NCBI GenBank assembly: GCA_021432605.1
Contig: MU271160.1
Span: 186,001 to 250,000, forward strand
Reading direction: 5' to 3'
Source: Coniochaeta sp. PMI_546
Taxonomy: Eukaryota > Ascomycota > Sordariomycetes > Coniochaetales > Coniochaetaceae
DNA: 64,000 nt
Positions 22,960 to 34,721 of this stretch are shown here, one piece after another. The notes below the pieces were generated by a model. It was given only the letters and a program-made list of their open reading frames with translations, did no database searches and was not told the DNA's origin. Position 1 is the first letter of the stretch. Every line of letters begins with the position of its first letter. Made by a program: the position numbers and the translations under genes.

Positions 22960-23874
22960 CTAGAGCTTGTCGGCGATCCAGCTCCACCACTTGTCCACCC
23001 CTGGTCCGCCCTCGCCAACAACATTACCCCCAATAACATCGACCTCAATGTCAAACTCCCTCATCTGGCTGAAGCTGAACTTCTCACTGCCATACTCGCC
23101 CAGCCAATCATCCCCTTCATCGGGGACATCAACCTCGTCCGTGCCCACACTTGCCTCGAGCAGCCCCTTACTCCTCGTCTTCCGTATCCGCCCCAGCTCC
23201 GTCTCCAGCCGGCTCCTCACCAACGCCGCCGGCAGCGCGGTGAATAGATCCAGCTTATTCGCCGCCACTAGGACCGGCACGGCCCCGGGAGCCCGACTGC
23301 TCTTGCCCGCTCCCGTGCGCTTCTGCAGGGCGAGTAGTACGTCGTAGAGGTACTCTGCGCCGTCTGTAGACAGGGTGTCCACATCCGCTGCGTCGACGAC
23401 AAAGACCACTGCCCGCAGGCGGGAGCTCTTCTTCTCATCCTTGCTCAAGCCAAGCTTCGACAGCGCGGCGGCTCGGAGCTTGCCGTGACCGGGCGTATCG
23501 ATCAGCAGAAACTTGGTAGCCGTAGCGCCCGTGGCGTCGAGGTCGGTGCGGAAGGAGACGGACTTGTCCTCCGAGACGGCTAGTTCGACGGACGAGGGGA
23601 TCTGCGACGTGTGCGTTTGGGCGGGGTGGGGTTCCGGCTTGGAGAGGGGCCCGCGCTCGAGAAGAGTCAACAGGGCGGTCTTGCCTGCGCCTGAGGGTCC
23701 GACGAGTATGACTGACGGAAGGGACGTGTAGGGCGTTTGGCGGGTGTAGAGGTGGTGGAGGATGATTGGCGCGAGGAGGACGATCAGGCCGCCGATGATG
23801 AAGACTGCTGGCGAGGGTGTGAGTGTCGTCTCGAGGAAGGACTTCAGCAAGTCCCAAAGATTTTGTTGTTCCAT
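22960..23874 (-). CDS. SRP102: Signal recognition particle receptor subunit beta
   Basis: The beta subunit anchors the SRP receptor to the endoplasmic reticulum membrane for co-translational targeting. The single-exon frame encodes 304 residues from the ATG at 23874 (MEQQNLWDLL), chosen over the one eight codons upstream for its ACCATGG context. A membrane helix lies at about residues 20-45 (AVFIIGGLIVLLAPIILHHL). The Ras-like GTPase domain then shows P-loop GPSGAGKT, DTPGHGKLR for the switch region, and NKLD (AANKLDLF) for base recognition. A C-terminal acidic loop and WWSWIADKL complete the usual fungal form. Confidence 0.95.
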   Translation of the reverse strand: MEQQNLWDLLKSFLETTLTPSPAVFIIGGLIVLLAPIILHHLYTRQTPYTSLPSVILVGPSGAGKTALLTLLERGPLSKPEPHPAQTHTSQIPSSVELAVSEDKSVSFRTDLDATGATATKFLLIDTPGHGKLRAAALSKLGLSKDEKKSSRLRAVVFVVDAADVDTLSTDGAEYLYDVLLALQKRTGAGKSSRAPGAVPVLVAANKLDLFTALPAALVRSRLETELGRIRKTRSKGLLEASVGTDEVDVPDEGDDWLGEYGSEKFSFSQMREFDIEVDVIGGNVVGEGGPGVDKWWSWIADKL

Positions 23875-24535
23875 GGTGTTATTGCGTCCCCTTTCCACGA
23901 CCCCAAGCTCTTTTTCGATTCCTCTTGGAGGAAAGAAGAGCGACGAAAGCTGGACTGAGCTTGATTTATGCTGGGGACCTGGTCGCTACTCATTCGATTT
24001 TGAGGAAAGTGACACCATCGCCGCTTCTTGCCTTTCCGTGCCGAGACCTTAGACTGTGGGTCTGATTAGATCCGCAACCGGTACCTAAGGTACCTTACAG
24101 GGGTGAATGTGCTCCACATATAGGGGCCTCTCCCAGTACCAGCCAATCAAGCAGCTTAGAGGCACGACATCCAGGCTCAGCCTCGTTGGCGGCTGGAAAT
24201 AGCTGACATGCACTGATGTTGAACCCTTTTTCATTGCGCGTCACTTGTGTATACAGTCTCTCCCTCTTTCTTGTGCTTCTTACAAGATTCTTTCGCTCTT
24301 CTTGGTCTTGGGCAGAATGTTGTGATATCCAAGTTTTAATCTGTAAACTGTGTCGTCGAGAACTGCGGTGTACCTTTTGCCCGGGCAGTTGGTAGCTCAG
24401 CCAAGCCGACAACCACGACTGACAACCGGAAAGCACAAGACGGAACCCTGAGGACCCATCCACCTTTGGAGATATTGCCGCTGGTACATCAATCCTACTG
24501 TACTGATCTGAAAAACTTGAACTTCTGGCGAAAGA
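23875..24535. other. Divergent intergenic region, SRP102 and AKR1
   Basis: Promoter region shared by divergent genes. It contains a GGTACCTAAGGTACCTTA palindromic element at 24080-24097 (see findings). No coding feature. Confidence 0.4.
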
Positions 24536-27042
24536 ATGACGCAGGACAACACAAGCGCATCACAGCAAGCGGCTGCTCCGGCGCAACCGTCGTCCAAGTC
24601 CTCGACTGCCGAGCCAAAGCTGAACCACGAGATGGAGATGGGCAATCTTCCGGGAGACGGTGTCTCTGTCGACATTATGCAGGTTGCCAGGATAGGTGAT
24701 ATTGCCGCTATGGAGAAGCTTTTCGAGTCTGGCGACTATGACGCGACGTACACTGACGACGAAGGAATCACTCCGTTACATGTATGTCCAGTTCTGCGCA
24801 CTGCGCTTGCCTTTCCCTTCTGCTTCGACGGACTGTCATTCCTAACTGCGCACGTGTGTTGCTAGTGGGCGGCAATCAACAATCAGTATGCCATGTGCAA
24901 ATTCCTCATCGAGAAGGGCGCCGAGATCAACAAGAAAGGAGGCGAAAGCGTCGCAACCGCGCTCCAATGGGCTGCACAGAGGTGTCACTATTACACAGTT
25001 CATCTGCTTCTCCAGCACGGCGCCGATCCCCTTATAACCGACAACCAAGGCTATAACACCCTTCACATCAGCACATTCAACGGGAACGTCTTCCTAATAG
25101 TGCTTCTCCTACACCAAGGCATTCCGGTAGATGTCGAGGACTCCTTCGGCCACACCGGCCTGATGTGGTCTGCTTATAAAGGCTTTCCACAGTGCGTAGA
25201 TGTCTTTCTGCGCTGGGGAGCGAGCGTGCACGCAAAAGACTCGCAGGGCTTCACAGCTTTACACTGGGCTCTGGTGAAGGGCAGCACTGGCTGCATACAA
25301 AAGTTGATCGAGTATGGCGCAGACCGCTTCGCCAAGACAGAGACGGGGAAGACACCAGCAATAACGGCACAAGAGCTGAACACGGTGGGCGCATGGCACA
25401 AGGCCCTGAAGGAATGCGGATATGACGAGGACGGGAACCTGCATGTGCCGAGCTGGCCTGGCGCAAACCATTTCTTACAGGATAAGAAAGGGTTCCTGAC
25501 CAAGTTCCTCTACATCTGGCCGTTCGTGGTTCTCTGGGCTATGTTCACGATTATGGCTGGCATGCCTGTCTATGCGGGCGTGCCCATATCTCTAATCGTT
25601 GGCTTTGGCCTCCAATGGGTCGCGCAGCAAGTCCTGGAGTATGCGCCGCATGATATGAGAATGTTACAGAAGACGGTAGGTTCGCTCTCTTCTGACCCAA
25701 TGGGACTTCCGCTAACGCAATCCTATGCAGCCCTGGATGTCTGGCATCTTCGGCGCCTCGCTCTTCTGGGTGGGCGTCAACTGGCTGTTTACCCTCTTTC
25801 CTGGCACCGCCCTAAGGACTGGTAAGCCCTCTCACGCACTGATTTACTGACTGGCAGAGCTGACAGCAACCTAGACTCCGTGCATAGCCACTGGTTCCTG
25901 AACGTGCTCTTCGCCGTATTTCTAGGACTGACGGCGTACTTCTACATTCTCTGTATGGTCGAGGACCCCGGTTTCGTGCCCAAATTGAGCGGCATCGCTG
26001 AGCAGAAGGCCGTCATCGATGAGCTTATCGGACTATGGAAGTTTGATGAGGCCAACTTTTGCGTCACCTGCATGATCCGCACTCCGCTTAGGAGCAAGCA
26101 TTGCCGCAGGTGTAATCGCTGTGTGGCAAAACACGACCAGTACGTATTCGTTGGCATCGGTACCAGTGCATTTCCAGTTAACTGACCTAATGTAGTCACT
26201 GTCCGTGGGTCTACAACTGCATCGGCATAAACAACCACCGTCACTTCTTCCTCTACCTCATCAACCTCACTTTTGGCGTCATCACATATGACTTCATCTC
26301 ATACTACTGTAAGCTTATACTTATGCGCCTCCCTCGACTACACTAGTCTGACTTGCAGCAAACAGATTTATCATCCGCCAGCGCCACGTCCTCAGACCAG
26401 TGCAACATCCTCTCACCTTCTCTCTGTAAAATCGTCAACGCCGACGCCTACACGCTGCTTCTCACAATATGGGCAACTCTGCAGCTGACCTGGGTAGGCA
26501 TGCTCCTCTTCGTGCAATTCATCCAAGTTACCCGCGGCATGACAACCTACGAGAACATGTTCGGCATAGACCACCACAGTGCCGCATCCCTCAACAGTGC
26601 CTTCACAAGCACCGGCGCCCCCCTCGGCGGCGGCGGCGGCGGCGGCCACCCGCCATCTGGCGCTGCCGGGCAACCGGACGCGCACGGCCACGGCCACGGT
26701 CACAAGCACAACCACGGCGGCTTCCTCAAGCAGTGGGGCAAGCTGCTCGGCGTGGATGCCTTCATCGAGACGGCGACGGGCCGGGGTGCCGCGACCGGTG
26801 CCAAGAACAAGCGGAAGAAGACGAATCCTTACTCGCAGGGTTGCCTCACCAACTGCAAGGACTTCTGGTTCGATCCGGCCCCGGTGTTCGGCAAGCGAGA
26901 GACCGGCGCGGCTGTTCTGGCTGGGCGGCCTGTGAACTGGACTGATGTATACGAAACGCCTGACTTGATGGACGTAGGGTCTGGAGGCCGGGGGAGGAGA
27001 GGGAGGAGTGGGTATGAGGCTGTTGCTGGGGAGGAAGTGTAA
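24536..27042 (+). CDS. AKR1: Ankyrin-repeat palmitoyltransferase AKR1 (DHHC)
   Basis: AKR1 is a Golgi/endosomal protein S-acyltransferase. I model six exons: 24536-24781, 24866-25675, 25731-25821, 25875-26139, 26196-26308 and 26366-27042. They total 733 residues. The N-terminal half has about five ankyrin repeats ([31 protein letters not shown]). Two hydrophobic segments follow near residue 310. The DHHC-CRD domain has [17 protein letters not shown] with the catalytic DHHC at 470-473, split by an intron between the two His-coding bases. Further membrane helices follow ([17 protein letters not shown]). Towards the C-terminus a run of seven glycines is followed by alternating His-Gly ([13 protein letters not shown]). 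All splice sites are GT...AG, and they were chosen to keep the frame and the conserved YY(Y) junction. Confidence 0.93.
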
Positions 27043-27574
27043 CATGTTTGGCCAGGGATGTCACTTATGCTTCACGTGATCGGCGCAGACTTGTATATGC
27101 CTACCTTGTGGACTTGGGGACTTGTCGGTGGTGGTCAGGATGTCGGTTCGGTCATACCTGGTTCTTATAGATGTGCTATATGTTAATGACTGGACGTTGT
27201 CGGTCAGACGGTCAGACCTATACGAATTCATGTATAATTCTACGGTGAAGCGATTGATGTCACGTTGGATCTGTAAAGAGTTTATGAGAGAGCGTGTTAC
27301 CATTCTGTTTTGCTCCTACCGGTATGTAAATTCCACAAGTCTATCCTTTCCTGCTTCCACCGGCCCGGCCATGTGTGCTCACCCCTTACTCACCTGTAAT
27401 GAAATACCCCCATCCCAATTCCCTTTTTTTTTTTTTTTCCTTTTTTTTTCCCCGTGTGTTCATGAAGTTCCGCTTCGTGTTAGTCACCTACCTTCCATAT
27501 CCAACCAATATGTGCGTTTCGCAGCATTGCTAGATGAGCTGTACCGCAGCAGCCGCCATACTTACCTAGTGTGC
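27043..27574. other. Convergent intergenic region with poly-T tract
   Basis: 3' flank of AKR1 and of the small membrane protein. It contains T15 and T9 runs at 27424-27449 separated by CC. No gene. Confidence 0.4.
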
Positions 27575-27877
27575 CTACATGCTGGCGGACGAGTCACGGG
27601 TAGTACCGCCGTTGTCGAAAGTGGCCAGCTCGATGTCACCCTGCGTCTTCTGCTTGCGCTTCTTGGCGATGCAATGCTTGATCCCCGTGTAAGCCACAAC
27701 GGCCAGAAGGCTAGTCGCAATTCCAGCGGCCACACCGATCCACACATAGTCATGGATCTTCAAGATGAAGCGCCCGCCGTCAGCGGGGGTGGGGTCCTCT
27801 GCTTGGACCCGGGATGCCATGACAAGCACCAAGATGGTCAACTTGAGGGTGGTGAGGTTGGGGCGCATGGCCAACAT
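27575..27877 (-). CDS. Small type I membrane protein with signal peptide
   Basis: A single frame of 100 residues. Residues 1-26 look like a signal peptide (LKLTILVLVMASRVQA, cleavage after QA). A short extracellular part (about 20 residues) precedes a membrane helix (VWIGVAAGIATSLLAVVAYTGI), then a basic anchor KKRKQK and an acidic/Ser tail. The topology is type I. The family is not recognised and the size is small, but the layout is coherent. A TATA-like sequence (TATATAG) lies around 28034-28040, about 155 bases upstream. Confidence 0.6.
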   Translation of the reverse strand: MLAMRPNLTTLKLTILVLVMASRVQAEDPTPADGGRFILKIHDYVWIGVAAGIATSLLAVVAYTGIKHCIAKKRKQKTQGDIELATFDNGGTTRDSSASM

Positions 27878-28033
27878 GGTTTCAGAGTGGGTTGTTGAGT
27901 AGTACGTACTCGTTAGATTGCTATGCAGTGTGGTGTTAGGTGGTTCAAGTGGAGAGAGGAGTGTTTGGTAAGAGATGGTTGTGAGCCTACTGAGAGGAGG
28001 AACATGGAAGTCCAGACGGCTGATGTGGCATTA

Positions 28034-28040
28034 CTATATA
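28034..28040 (-). promoter_or_regulatory. TATA box-like element
   Basis: TATATAG on the minus strand, about 155 bases upstream of the small membrane protein ATG. Judged by sequence and position only. Confidence 0.35.
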
Positions 28041-29878
28041 GGCCATGGCTGTCACGGATGCGGTCAGTTGGCTTTGTCGAGACAATGTCGTTGTGATTGA
28101 CAGCTATGAAAGCTTTCCACAAAGACCCTTGTTCATACTCTCACTCTTTTCGAGTCCCTTTGCCGGCAACTAAGGTGCATTATGCTTAACAGAAGCATTG
28201 TTCTTCATCCTCAATAACGTCTTTGTTCCCAGCCATACTCCGGCTCAGATCTGGCGAGGCTCATGGCCACCATGGCAAGGTTTGGTACGGGGAAAGACCC
28301 ATTTCAGCCCTCATCTTTCTCCTGAGACACAAGATCTCGTGAAACATGTACACAAGGAATGCAGCATCCAAAAGTGCGATGCTGATGAGCAGACGAAGAA
28401 GCTGGATGCGCGTCCTGCGATGGAAGCCTCCGATTAGTCCTGAACAATGAGACGGACTGACATTGGGCCTCACGGTCCATCAGTGGCCTGTGGAAGGAAT
28501 GTAAGGGCACGTACATCATGTCAAATCTCTCGGGTACGATGTGGTGGCTTGTAGACTTAGATTTGTGGCAAGACTTTCAGATCTTATTGTTGCTTGATTA
28601 AGTCCTGAGAAGTCAGCTTGTGAGTAGAAATCGACACGAGCTTACGACTGAAGTCATGCAGGATGAAAATAAATTACTAGCCTCTAGTTTGGCAACTGAA
28701 TAATAGTTCACGGGATTTGCACGGTGATGCTTCGTGGTGAAGTAGATTTTGCTTCTCAAGGCGTGAAGTGTGATCTGCGTGTCTGGATAGACGTTTTGAT
28801 ACGTTCACTTGAACTGGAGGCAGGGATTTCCGGACAAACTACCTTAGGCTTCTGTTGATAGGCTCTACTAGATAAGGGGGTTCCGTGCTATTCACCACTG
28901 ATACATAATCGTCATGCTCTTCACTCTATTTTTACATGTTAATCCCTAAATTCTGAGCATGATCGAAAGCCTAGCCCTCATCTCTTCCGCAAAATCCCTC
29001 GTTCAAGATTCGTCCTTCTCTTCTTAAGCAGATTATTCCGAACCATAAGCCTCGTTGTGCCTTGAACCACCTGGTAACCAGGTAAAGACCGATCCAAAAA
29101 TCAGTGAAGCCTATTACCGCTCACTAGTCATGGTTGCCATTCATGCCCAGCCCGACCACTTTATCCATGCCGCCTGTGTGTATTATCAGTAACAAAATAC
29201 CGCGAGCGTTGAAACCCCCAGTTATGACACCCAATGTTGTCAAGAATACTAGCCCGGCAGCCAGCTGAGGTCTCTGATCATCATTTCAGACCAGCGAACC
29301 AAAGTTCCATGTCGTGTCAAGGCTACGTGGACTAGTAGGATGGTTGTTGGGAGCACATTTACGTGGTGACACGTCTTCACATCATGTTTGATCACAGTTT
29401 GCAACTTGGCTGACTATGGCTCTGGTAGTCTTCCCCAAAACCAGGTTAGTTATAAACTAGCGTTTGTGGTTTTAGTTGTCCAACATACTTCGAAAGCTGA
29501 AGGTCATTTACAGGGTGAGACTCTGCCGTTTGGACCGATATAACTGAGATAGATAATGGGACAGGAGTAACAGCGAAGGTGGTTCGAACTGGCTCTTGTA
29601 AGCATCTTGTTCGATGACTGTTGCAGAATTAGATGTGAATGGACACCACCCAATAATGATATGCCAGTCAGTCAATGATAAGGCATTGCGGTCGACTTCT
29701 GTAGGTATCTGGGGACGGTGAAGCAGGGGTTTATATCACCTCAAGAGGTCCTCTGGACGCACTTAATTCCTGATTCACTAGCCCCTGACAGTAGACCTTC
29801 GGCTAGGTTGATTTACATATTGGTATATTGTGTTTGCTATTACGCTCAATGTTGACGTCATATTTCTGAGATGAATTC
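28041..29878. other. 1.8-kb gene-poor region
   Basis: A minus-strand frame at 28261-28473 contains a hydrophobic stretch but starts with GTG and matches nothing I know. The rest (28500-29870) is AT-rich and closed in all frames. It includes the 3' flank of the carboxypeptidase. Confidence 0.4.
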
Positions 29879-31635
29879 TCAGTGACCGAACCTCCGGCGA
29901 AGATTCCTCTTCTTCCACGGAGCCCCAGGACCGTTCTTCGCCGGGTCATAAGTAGAGTTCGGCGGCAGCACCTCAAACTGAACAGTAGAATTTCCCTCAC
30001 GGTAGGTACTCTTCGGTGTTCCCTTAGTATGATAGCACGACTTTGGGCCCATCTTTACTGTTCCAGTCGCGATGTCCAACCCCTTGATGGCCCGCTCAAA
30101 CATCTCCAGTGCCGCCAGAGGTTGGTAGAACGGTACCTCGTGTCCGGCCTCGTAGATTCGAGTGAAGCTGAACTTGCCCGACTGCTTGGTCTGTCCATGC
30201 ACAATGCCATCGCTTGTCGACACGTTGACATATCCGGCTTTGTCCCAGCCCTTGACAGCCACCTCTTCGGCTACCGCCTCGACGCCGAGCCAGTTGCAGA
30301 TGTAGTCTGCGTCTCCGGCATAGAGCGCCACAGTCACGCCGTCGGCCACCAAGGTCTTTAGATCTTCAACTGTGCCCGAATCGCGTGCGTCATCACCAGT
30401 GAGCCCAAAATTTGTGCCCACGGCGCCGTTGAACTCTGAAAAGTTGGTGTAGGCTCCAATGGCAGCCAGTACTTTGGGTGTGTTCAGATAGTTGACGTAG
30501 AATTCATATGGAAATGGGTCAGGGGTCAACTCGCGCATGTCGTACTCATCGCGGCCGCTGACCTCGTCGTAGAGATACTCGACAAACTCGAAGCAGAAAT
30601 TGTCAGCATCTGAGCATATCTTGTTGTCACCCGTCGCCTTGCACTGGGCGAGCTGGTCAGTGCAGTTGCCAACCCCATAGGTGGCGTCGAACATCTGATC
30701 TGCCTTTGACTCGTTGAAAAATGTATAGTCATATGTATTGCCTGGGAAAACGGTGTAGTTGTAGTAGGCTGGATACTGGATCATGGGGTCGAACCTAAAG
30801 GTTTGTCAGCCGTCTCTTCTGTACATATTATGAGATTGGTTAGAGGGGCGCACCATCCGTTGCCAATCAGCACCGTCTCAAGGCTAATTTTAGCAGCTCC
30901 CGGGATGTCCTTTGCATTCTGCTCCTCAATATACGCGTTGTACACCGGTCCGTAATGTCCACCGTACGACTCCGAAGAATAATGGAAGCCATTCCTCGAG
31001 TACTGCGGGAATGCGCCCATAAATCCTTGGATAGTCTTCCAGAAGTTAGGCGCAGCATTGGTCGTCGAATTCTGAGTGAGACTCAAGTCTGGCAGAGACC
31101 ATGTTCCACAGGTATCTGTAGCATTCTCTGGGCAGCTCTCGCCCTCCTTCAGCACCACGACATCTCCTGAGTCGTCAAGATACCCAGGAACAGGGACTGA
31201 GTATGAGAATCCGACCATTGTAGGCTGGTCGACGAAGAGCATGTTACTGACGGTCGACCACGAATACGGGTTATTGTAGACCTTGCCGTTGATATCCACG
31301 CCGCAGGGTCCCAACTCTTGAAAGAGGCCAATCTCGGAAGAGGAGCCAGGGCCGCCATTCATCCAAACAGTCAAGGGTGCCGTAAGGGGGTCAACATTGC
31401 GGGCTTCGAAGAACCAAAAGAAGATGTGCTGGTCCTTGTCGACGTCTGCATAGCCGCTGTAACTCTTGACATTCGGATTCAGCTCGCAGATACCCGTCGG
31501 CACTTCCTTGTACCGCACCGGAATGCCGGCGAAGCCCATCTTTGTGATGAGATCCTCCGGCGCCGGGACGAACTGAGCGACGACATATTGTAGACTTGTG
31601 CCGAGCAATGCCAGCGGAAGCAGGTTGCGTGTCAT
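29879..31635 (-). CDS. Secreted serine carboxypeptidase (S10 family, carboxypeptidase S1-like)
   Basis: An exopeptidase removing C-terminal residues in acidic extracellular or vacuolar conditions. Two exons, 31635-30854 and 30794-29879, encode 565 residues. The signal peptide is about 20 residues (MTRNLLPLALLGTSLQYVVA). The oxyanion region WMNGGPGSSS is at 91-100. The catalytic triad is Ser223 in SESYGGHYG, Asp424 in YAGDADYICNW and His479 in EAGHEVPFY. Many N-glycosylation sites (NYT, NES, NCT, NFS, NST) support secretion. The start MTRNLL was preferred over an ATG 24 codons upstream because it puts the signal peptide at the N-terminus. The 59-nt intron has a GTGCGC donor, less common, with a GGCTGAC branch site. 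Confidence 0.93.
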
Positions 31636-32923
31636 ATTGAGCTCAAGAGGCTGGGCACACAGCGAGGAAGAGCTCAAGAGGCCGAGATGCGAGACAAAAG
31701 GTGACACTCCCTTTCACAAAGCTCAGGGTGGCATCGGTGCGCGTATATGTCGTGGAGCTCCCGGGGACCGGGAGCTCTCCACTCTGCTGTTCCACCTGCT
31801 GGGTAACATTGCGAGACGGATATTAACCCAATTTGCACCAAGACATTGGAGATGGTGCAAGACAGCTGCAGGTGCTGCTCGCGATTCCTGGTAAGGAACA
31901 CGGACTGCGGAAGGTCTTTTTGCGATCCCCCCAATCAATAGCCGGTTCAAGCTTGTCGTAATGCTTATCGGGCGACAGGGCCAGGGTATAGGCGAAGGAT
32001 TAACGGTTCGAATTAGATGACCCCAGTCTGCAAGTAACCAGTTCCCGCTCCACTAGGCCGAGCCTGGAAGGTACCAACGTCTCTGCGGTTACACTGCCGG
32101 CCTTTTGGCGAGTTATCGGGTTTAGCGAAGAAAGCTTGATTCAAAGCGGCAGGACTATAAAGCAACCCTGCAGGCATGGGACTGTATAGCCTGGCTATTG
32201 TGCCTGAGATACGCTATGCCAGTCGGTTCTAATCGTCGCTGCCAGACTCTTGGATGTCATCGGCGACGTAACCTTATCTTTGCTGTGCGGGTCGGTGACT
32301 AAAACCTCTGGTCGTCTTGCACCAGGTGTTGAAGTGGCTAGTGGATGTCGCTGGTATAGACTTAAGAGTCTGCAGCTCGCTGAGACGGGTTGGGATTTAC
32401 CGCGTCACTAGACAAAGCTTATGTGCGTTCAGACCGTAACATATGATGAATTAACAGTCAATGGACGACATTCAGAACTCGATATCTTTCTGACTTCGAC
32501 CCAACTTCGGATGACTCGAGGGCTCAGACATGTCACAAAAATAAACAAGTATTTGTGCATGGTGAGCTACATCCATTTGACCTCTGGTGTGTGGGCCAAC
32601 TCATTCTATAAGTACTTTAGCGTTGTATGCATATTCTGAAAAGAGGGAGAAATAAAAACTTGAGTTCTTGTTACCAGTCAATGTGTCTTGGCAGCAGTTC
32701 CAGAGGATCATGCCAGAATGATATCCCATGATGCACAGCACAGAGATACTTGAAGGTCTAGCGGTCCTCATCCTTACCACTTGAATGCACGGTTGATTTA
32801 CCAAGCACATATGAAGAGAATATAGGAGACGGAAATGGCATAACGAATGACTGTCGAAATTCCATGAAACCTAAATCACTCTAAGCCAAGCTGGGTGCCT
32901 AGCGAAATAACTGTACACTATTC
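31636..32923. other. Intergenic region
   Basis: Promoter region of the carboxypeptidase gene and flanks of the locus at 32.9-34.4 kb. No gene recognised. Confidence 0.4.
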
Positions 32924-34350
32924 CTACGATATCTGCTTCTCCTTCTCCTCCTGCTCTCCATTAGTAAGAATCTCAGATCTCAACAGGGGGGAAAGGTGAA
33001 AAACGGAATACTGTCGAGGTGCATGCTTTCGGACTGCCCATGGCATTGTACCAGGTCGCACGTGAGGCTCATCGACTAATTCAGCTGTCAAGTCAGGACG
33101 TTTGACATCGATAAAGAGCATTCCAGAATCTGAAAGACAGCCCTGCAGATTGCAAGACCTCACAAAATACCTGAGCATGGCCGCTTCCGGTCCACACAAT
33201 AATATCCCGTCTCGGCCGGAAAGTGCGTGATGGTCATTCGAGAATATGACCCTTGACTGGGCACAATGACCAGCAATGGGATAAGGTGGAGTTGTTAATG
33301 ATACATTGCAGTCTAAAAGACGTGATGGGGTAAGAACTTGTGCCCAATATCTGAGCCTTATTTTTGCATTGCAAAATGCGTGACATGCGGCAAACTCATT
33401 CTATACAATCAAGCAACGATCATCAGCCCGTAGGTCAGCGAGAGGCCAGCCAATTGACTTAAGCCCATGACTTATCCTGCTCATAAATCTTCGCTGCGTT
33501 ACAAGAGAAGAGAACACATCAACAAGATCGTAAAGCCAATTAAGGGTGTGGGAACGTCGCAAGTGTAGCCTCTCAGTCTCACTAGCTGTTCCAGGTCCAG
33601 AGTGGGATCCTAATTCCCAATTCTTTGAGACGCGTATCGTCGGCTTTCCATTCCTATTCTGTCCAAAGTCAGTGACAAAGTCCAACAAGTCCAATGAATC
33701 TCGGTATTAGTATGTCAAGAGCTGCTCTTGACTGTGACGGCGGTCTAGAAAGCTCTTAGTCTCTCCGGACTAAAGACAAAGACCACGAACATGCACTTGA
33801 TCCACGATCACTTGTCCGGCTCTCCGCGAGTGGCAATGTTGATATTGTTCCAAATGAGTCGTGCCCTTCAGCGAGGTCGACAAGTATAGCGGCTGCAAGG
33901 ATTTTCACGGCTAGTCAATGGTGGCGATCCCTTCCTTATTATGAATGACACGGTAGCCCCCGATGGGTACATCCTCTAAGCTCTGGCTGTTGGGGACTGA
34001 ATAGCAGCTTAATATTCCACTGATGTCTTTGGCTGATCGTGATGAAATATAAAGTCCGAATAAACTATCGTCTCCTATGTTAGGATCCATTTTGAAGATT
34101 CATCAGATCGCCTCTCCTGTTGGCGTCTAGATGGAGGCTGACGAAGTTCTGCATCACCAACACTGAGATCCTCGTTCCTCACAATTGCATCCGGCACATT
34201 GTCTAGGTTAAGAGCATCAATGAAATGCTTGTGGGAGGCACTACTCCGCTCAATATCTGGATACAACCGAACGACGAAGTCCTGACTGTATGGTCTGTAC
34301 TGGCAGTGCGGGCTTGTATCACCGATGATTGCCGGCGGGGTGGGATTGAT
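32924..34350 (-). pseudogene. Cryptic or decayed multi-exon coding locus
   Basis: Translated minus-strand segments here look like coding sequence but are broken. A block near 34345-34075 reads through RLYPDIERSSASHKH. The next block starts MDPNIGDDSLFGLYISS near 34092 and stops after IATID. A third block (33700-33401) has GKPTIRVSKN and TLNWLYDLVDVFSSL and ends at TAG. The same frame reopens immediately (NEFAACHAF) and runs to 32924 through SRVIFSNDHHALSGRDG and SCNLQGCLSDSG. A GTAACG donor after FSSL and the TATAG acceptor before NEFA would form a phase-0 intron of about 105 nt. Whether this is a real gene with several introns or a mutated relic is unclear. I do not recognise the family. Confidence 0.4.
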
Positions 34351-34721
34351 TTACTCTGAAATGATCTTTGACGGAGCGACAAGGCGGGACACCGTGACCT
34401 GAGCGATTGTAATCAAACTCTAGGCGTGTCAGTATCCAGAGTCTTGCCCGAGACAGTGATGTGGCTGAATGTTTTGATAATCCAGTACGTGAGAGGCGTT
34501 TGCAACTTGTGTTTAAACTTGTGGCTCATAGGGAACCGTTCTGTCGTCTTTTGGATCTGACTCAATATCACATTTTAAGCCGTGTATCACAAACAGCCAC
34601 AACAGTCGTAGCCGGCTTTAACACTTTATTAAAGGTCATACTATCTGATAAACTATCAGCTTCCCAGGTTTAACACCCTCTCTTTCTGTCTACGCCAATT
34701 TCCAGCACCTAAGCAAGGTAT
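34351..34721. other. Intergenic region
   Basis: 3' flank of the CBM18 gene and upstream flank of the cryptic locus. Nothing recognised. Confidence 0.35.

Noticed and set aside
26413-27045. 210-codon minus-strand frame
   Set aside because: Antisense to the AKR1 C-terminus; Arg/Ala/Val-rich translation due to high GC.
28261-28473. 70-codon minus-strand frame with a hydrophobic stretch
   Set aside because: It starts with GTG rather than ATG, is short and has no supporting splice structure.
29581-29610. GGTTCGAAC sequence as a possible tRNA T-loop
   Set aside because: The flanking bases do not form a T-stem, and no matching acceptor or anticodon arm is found.
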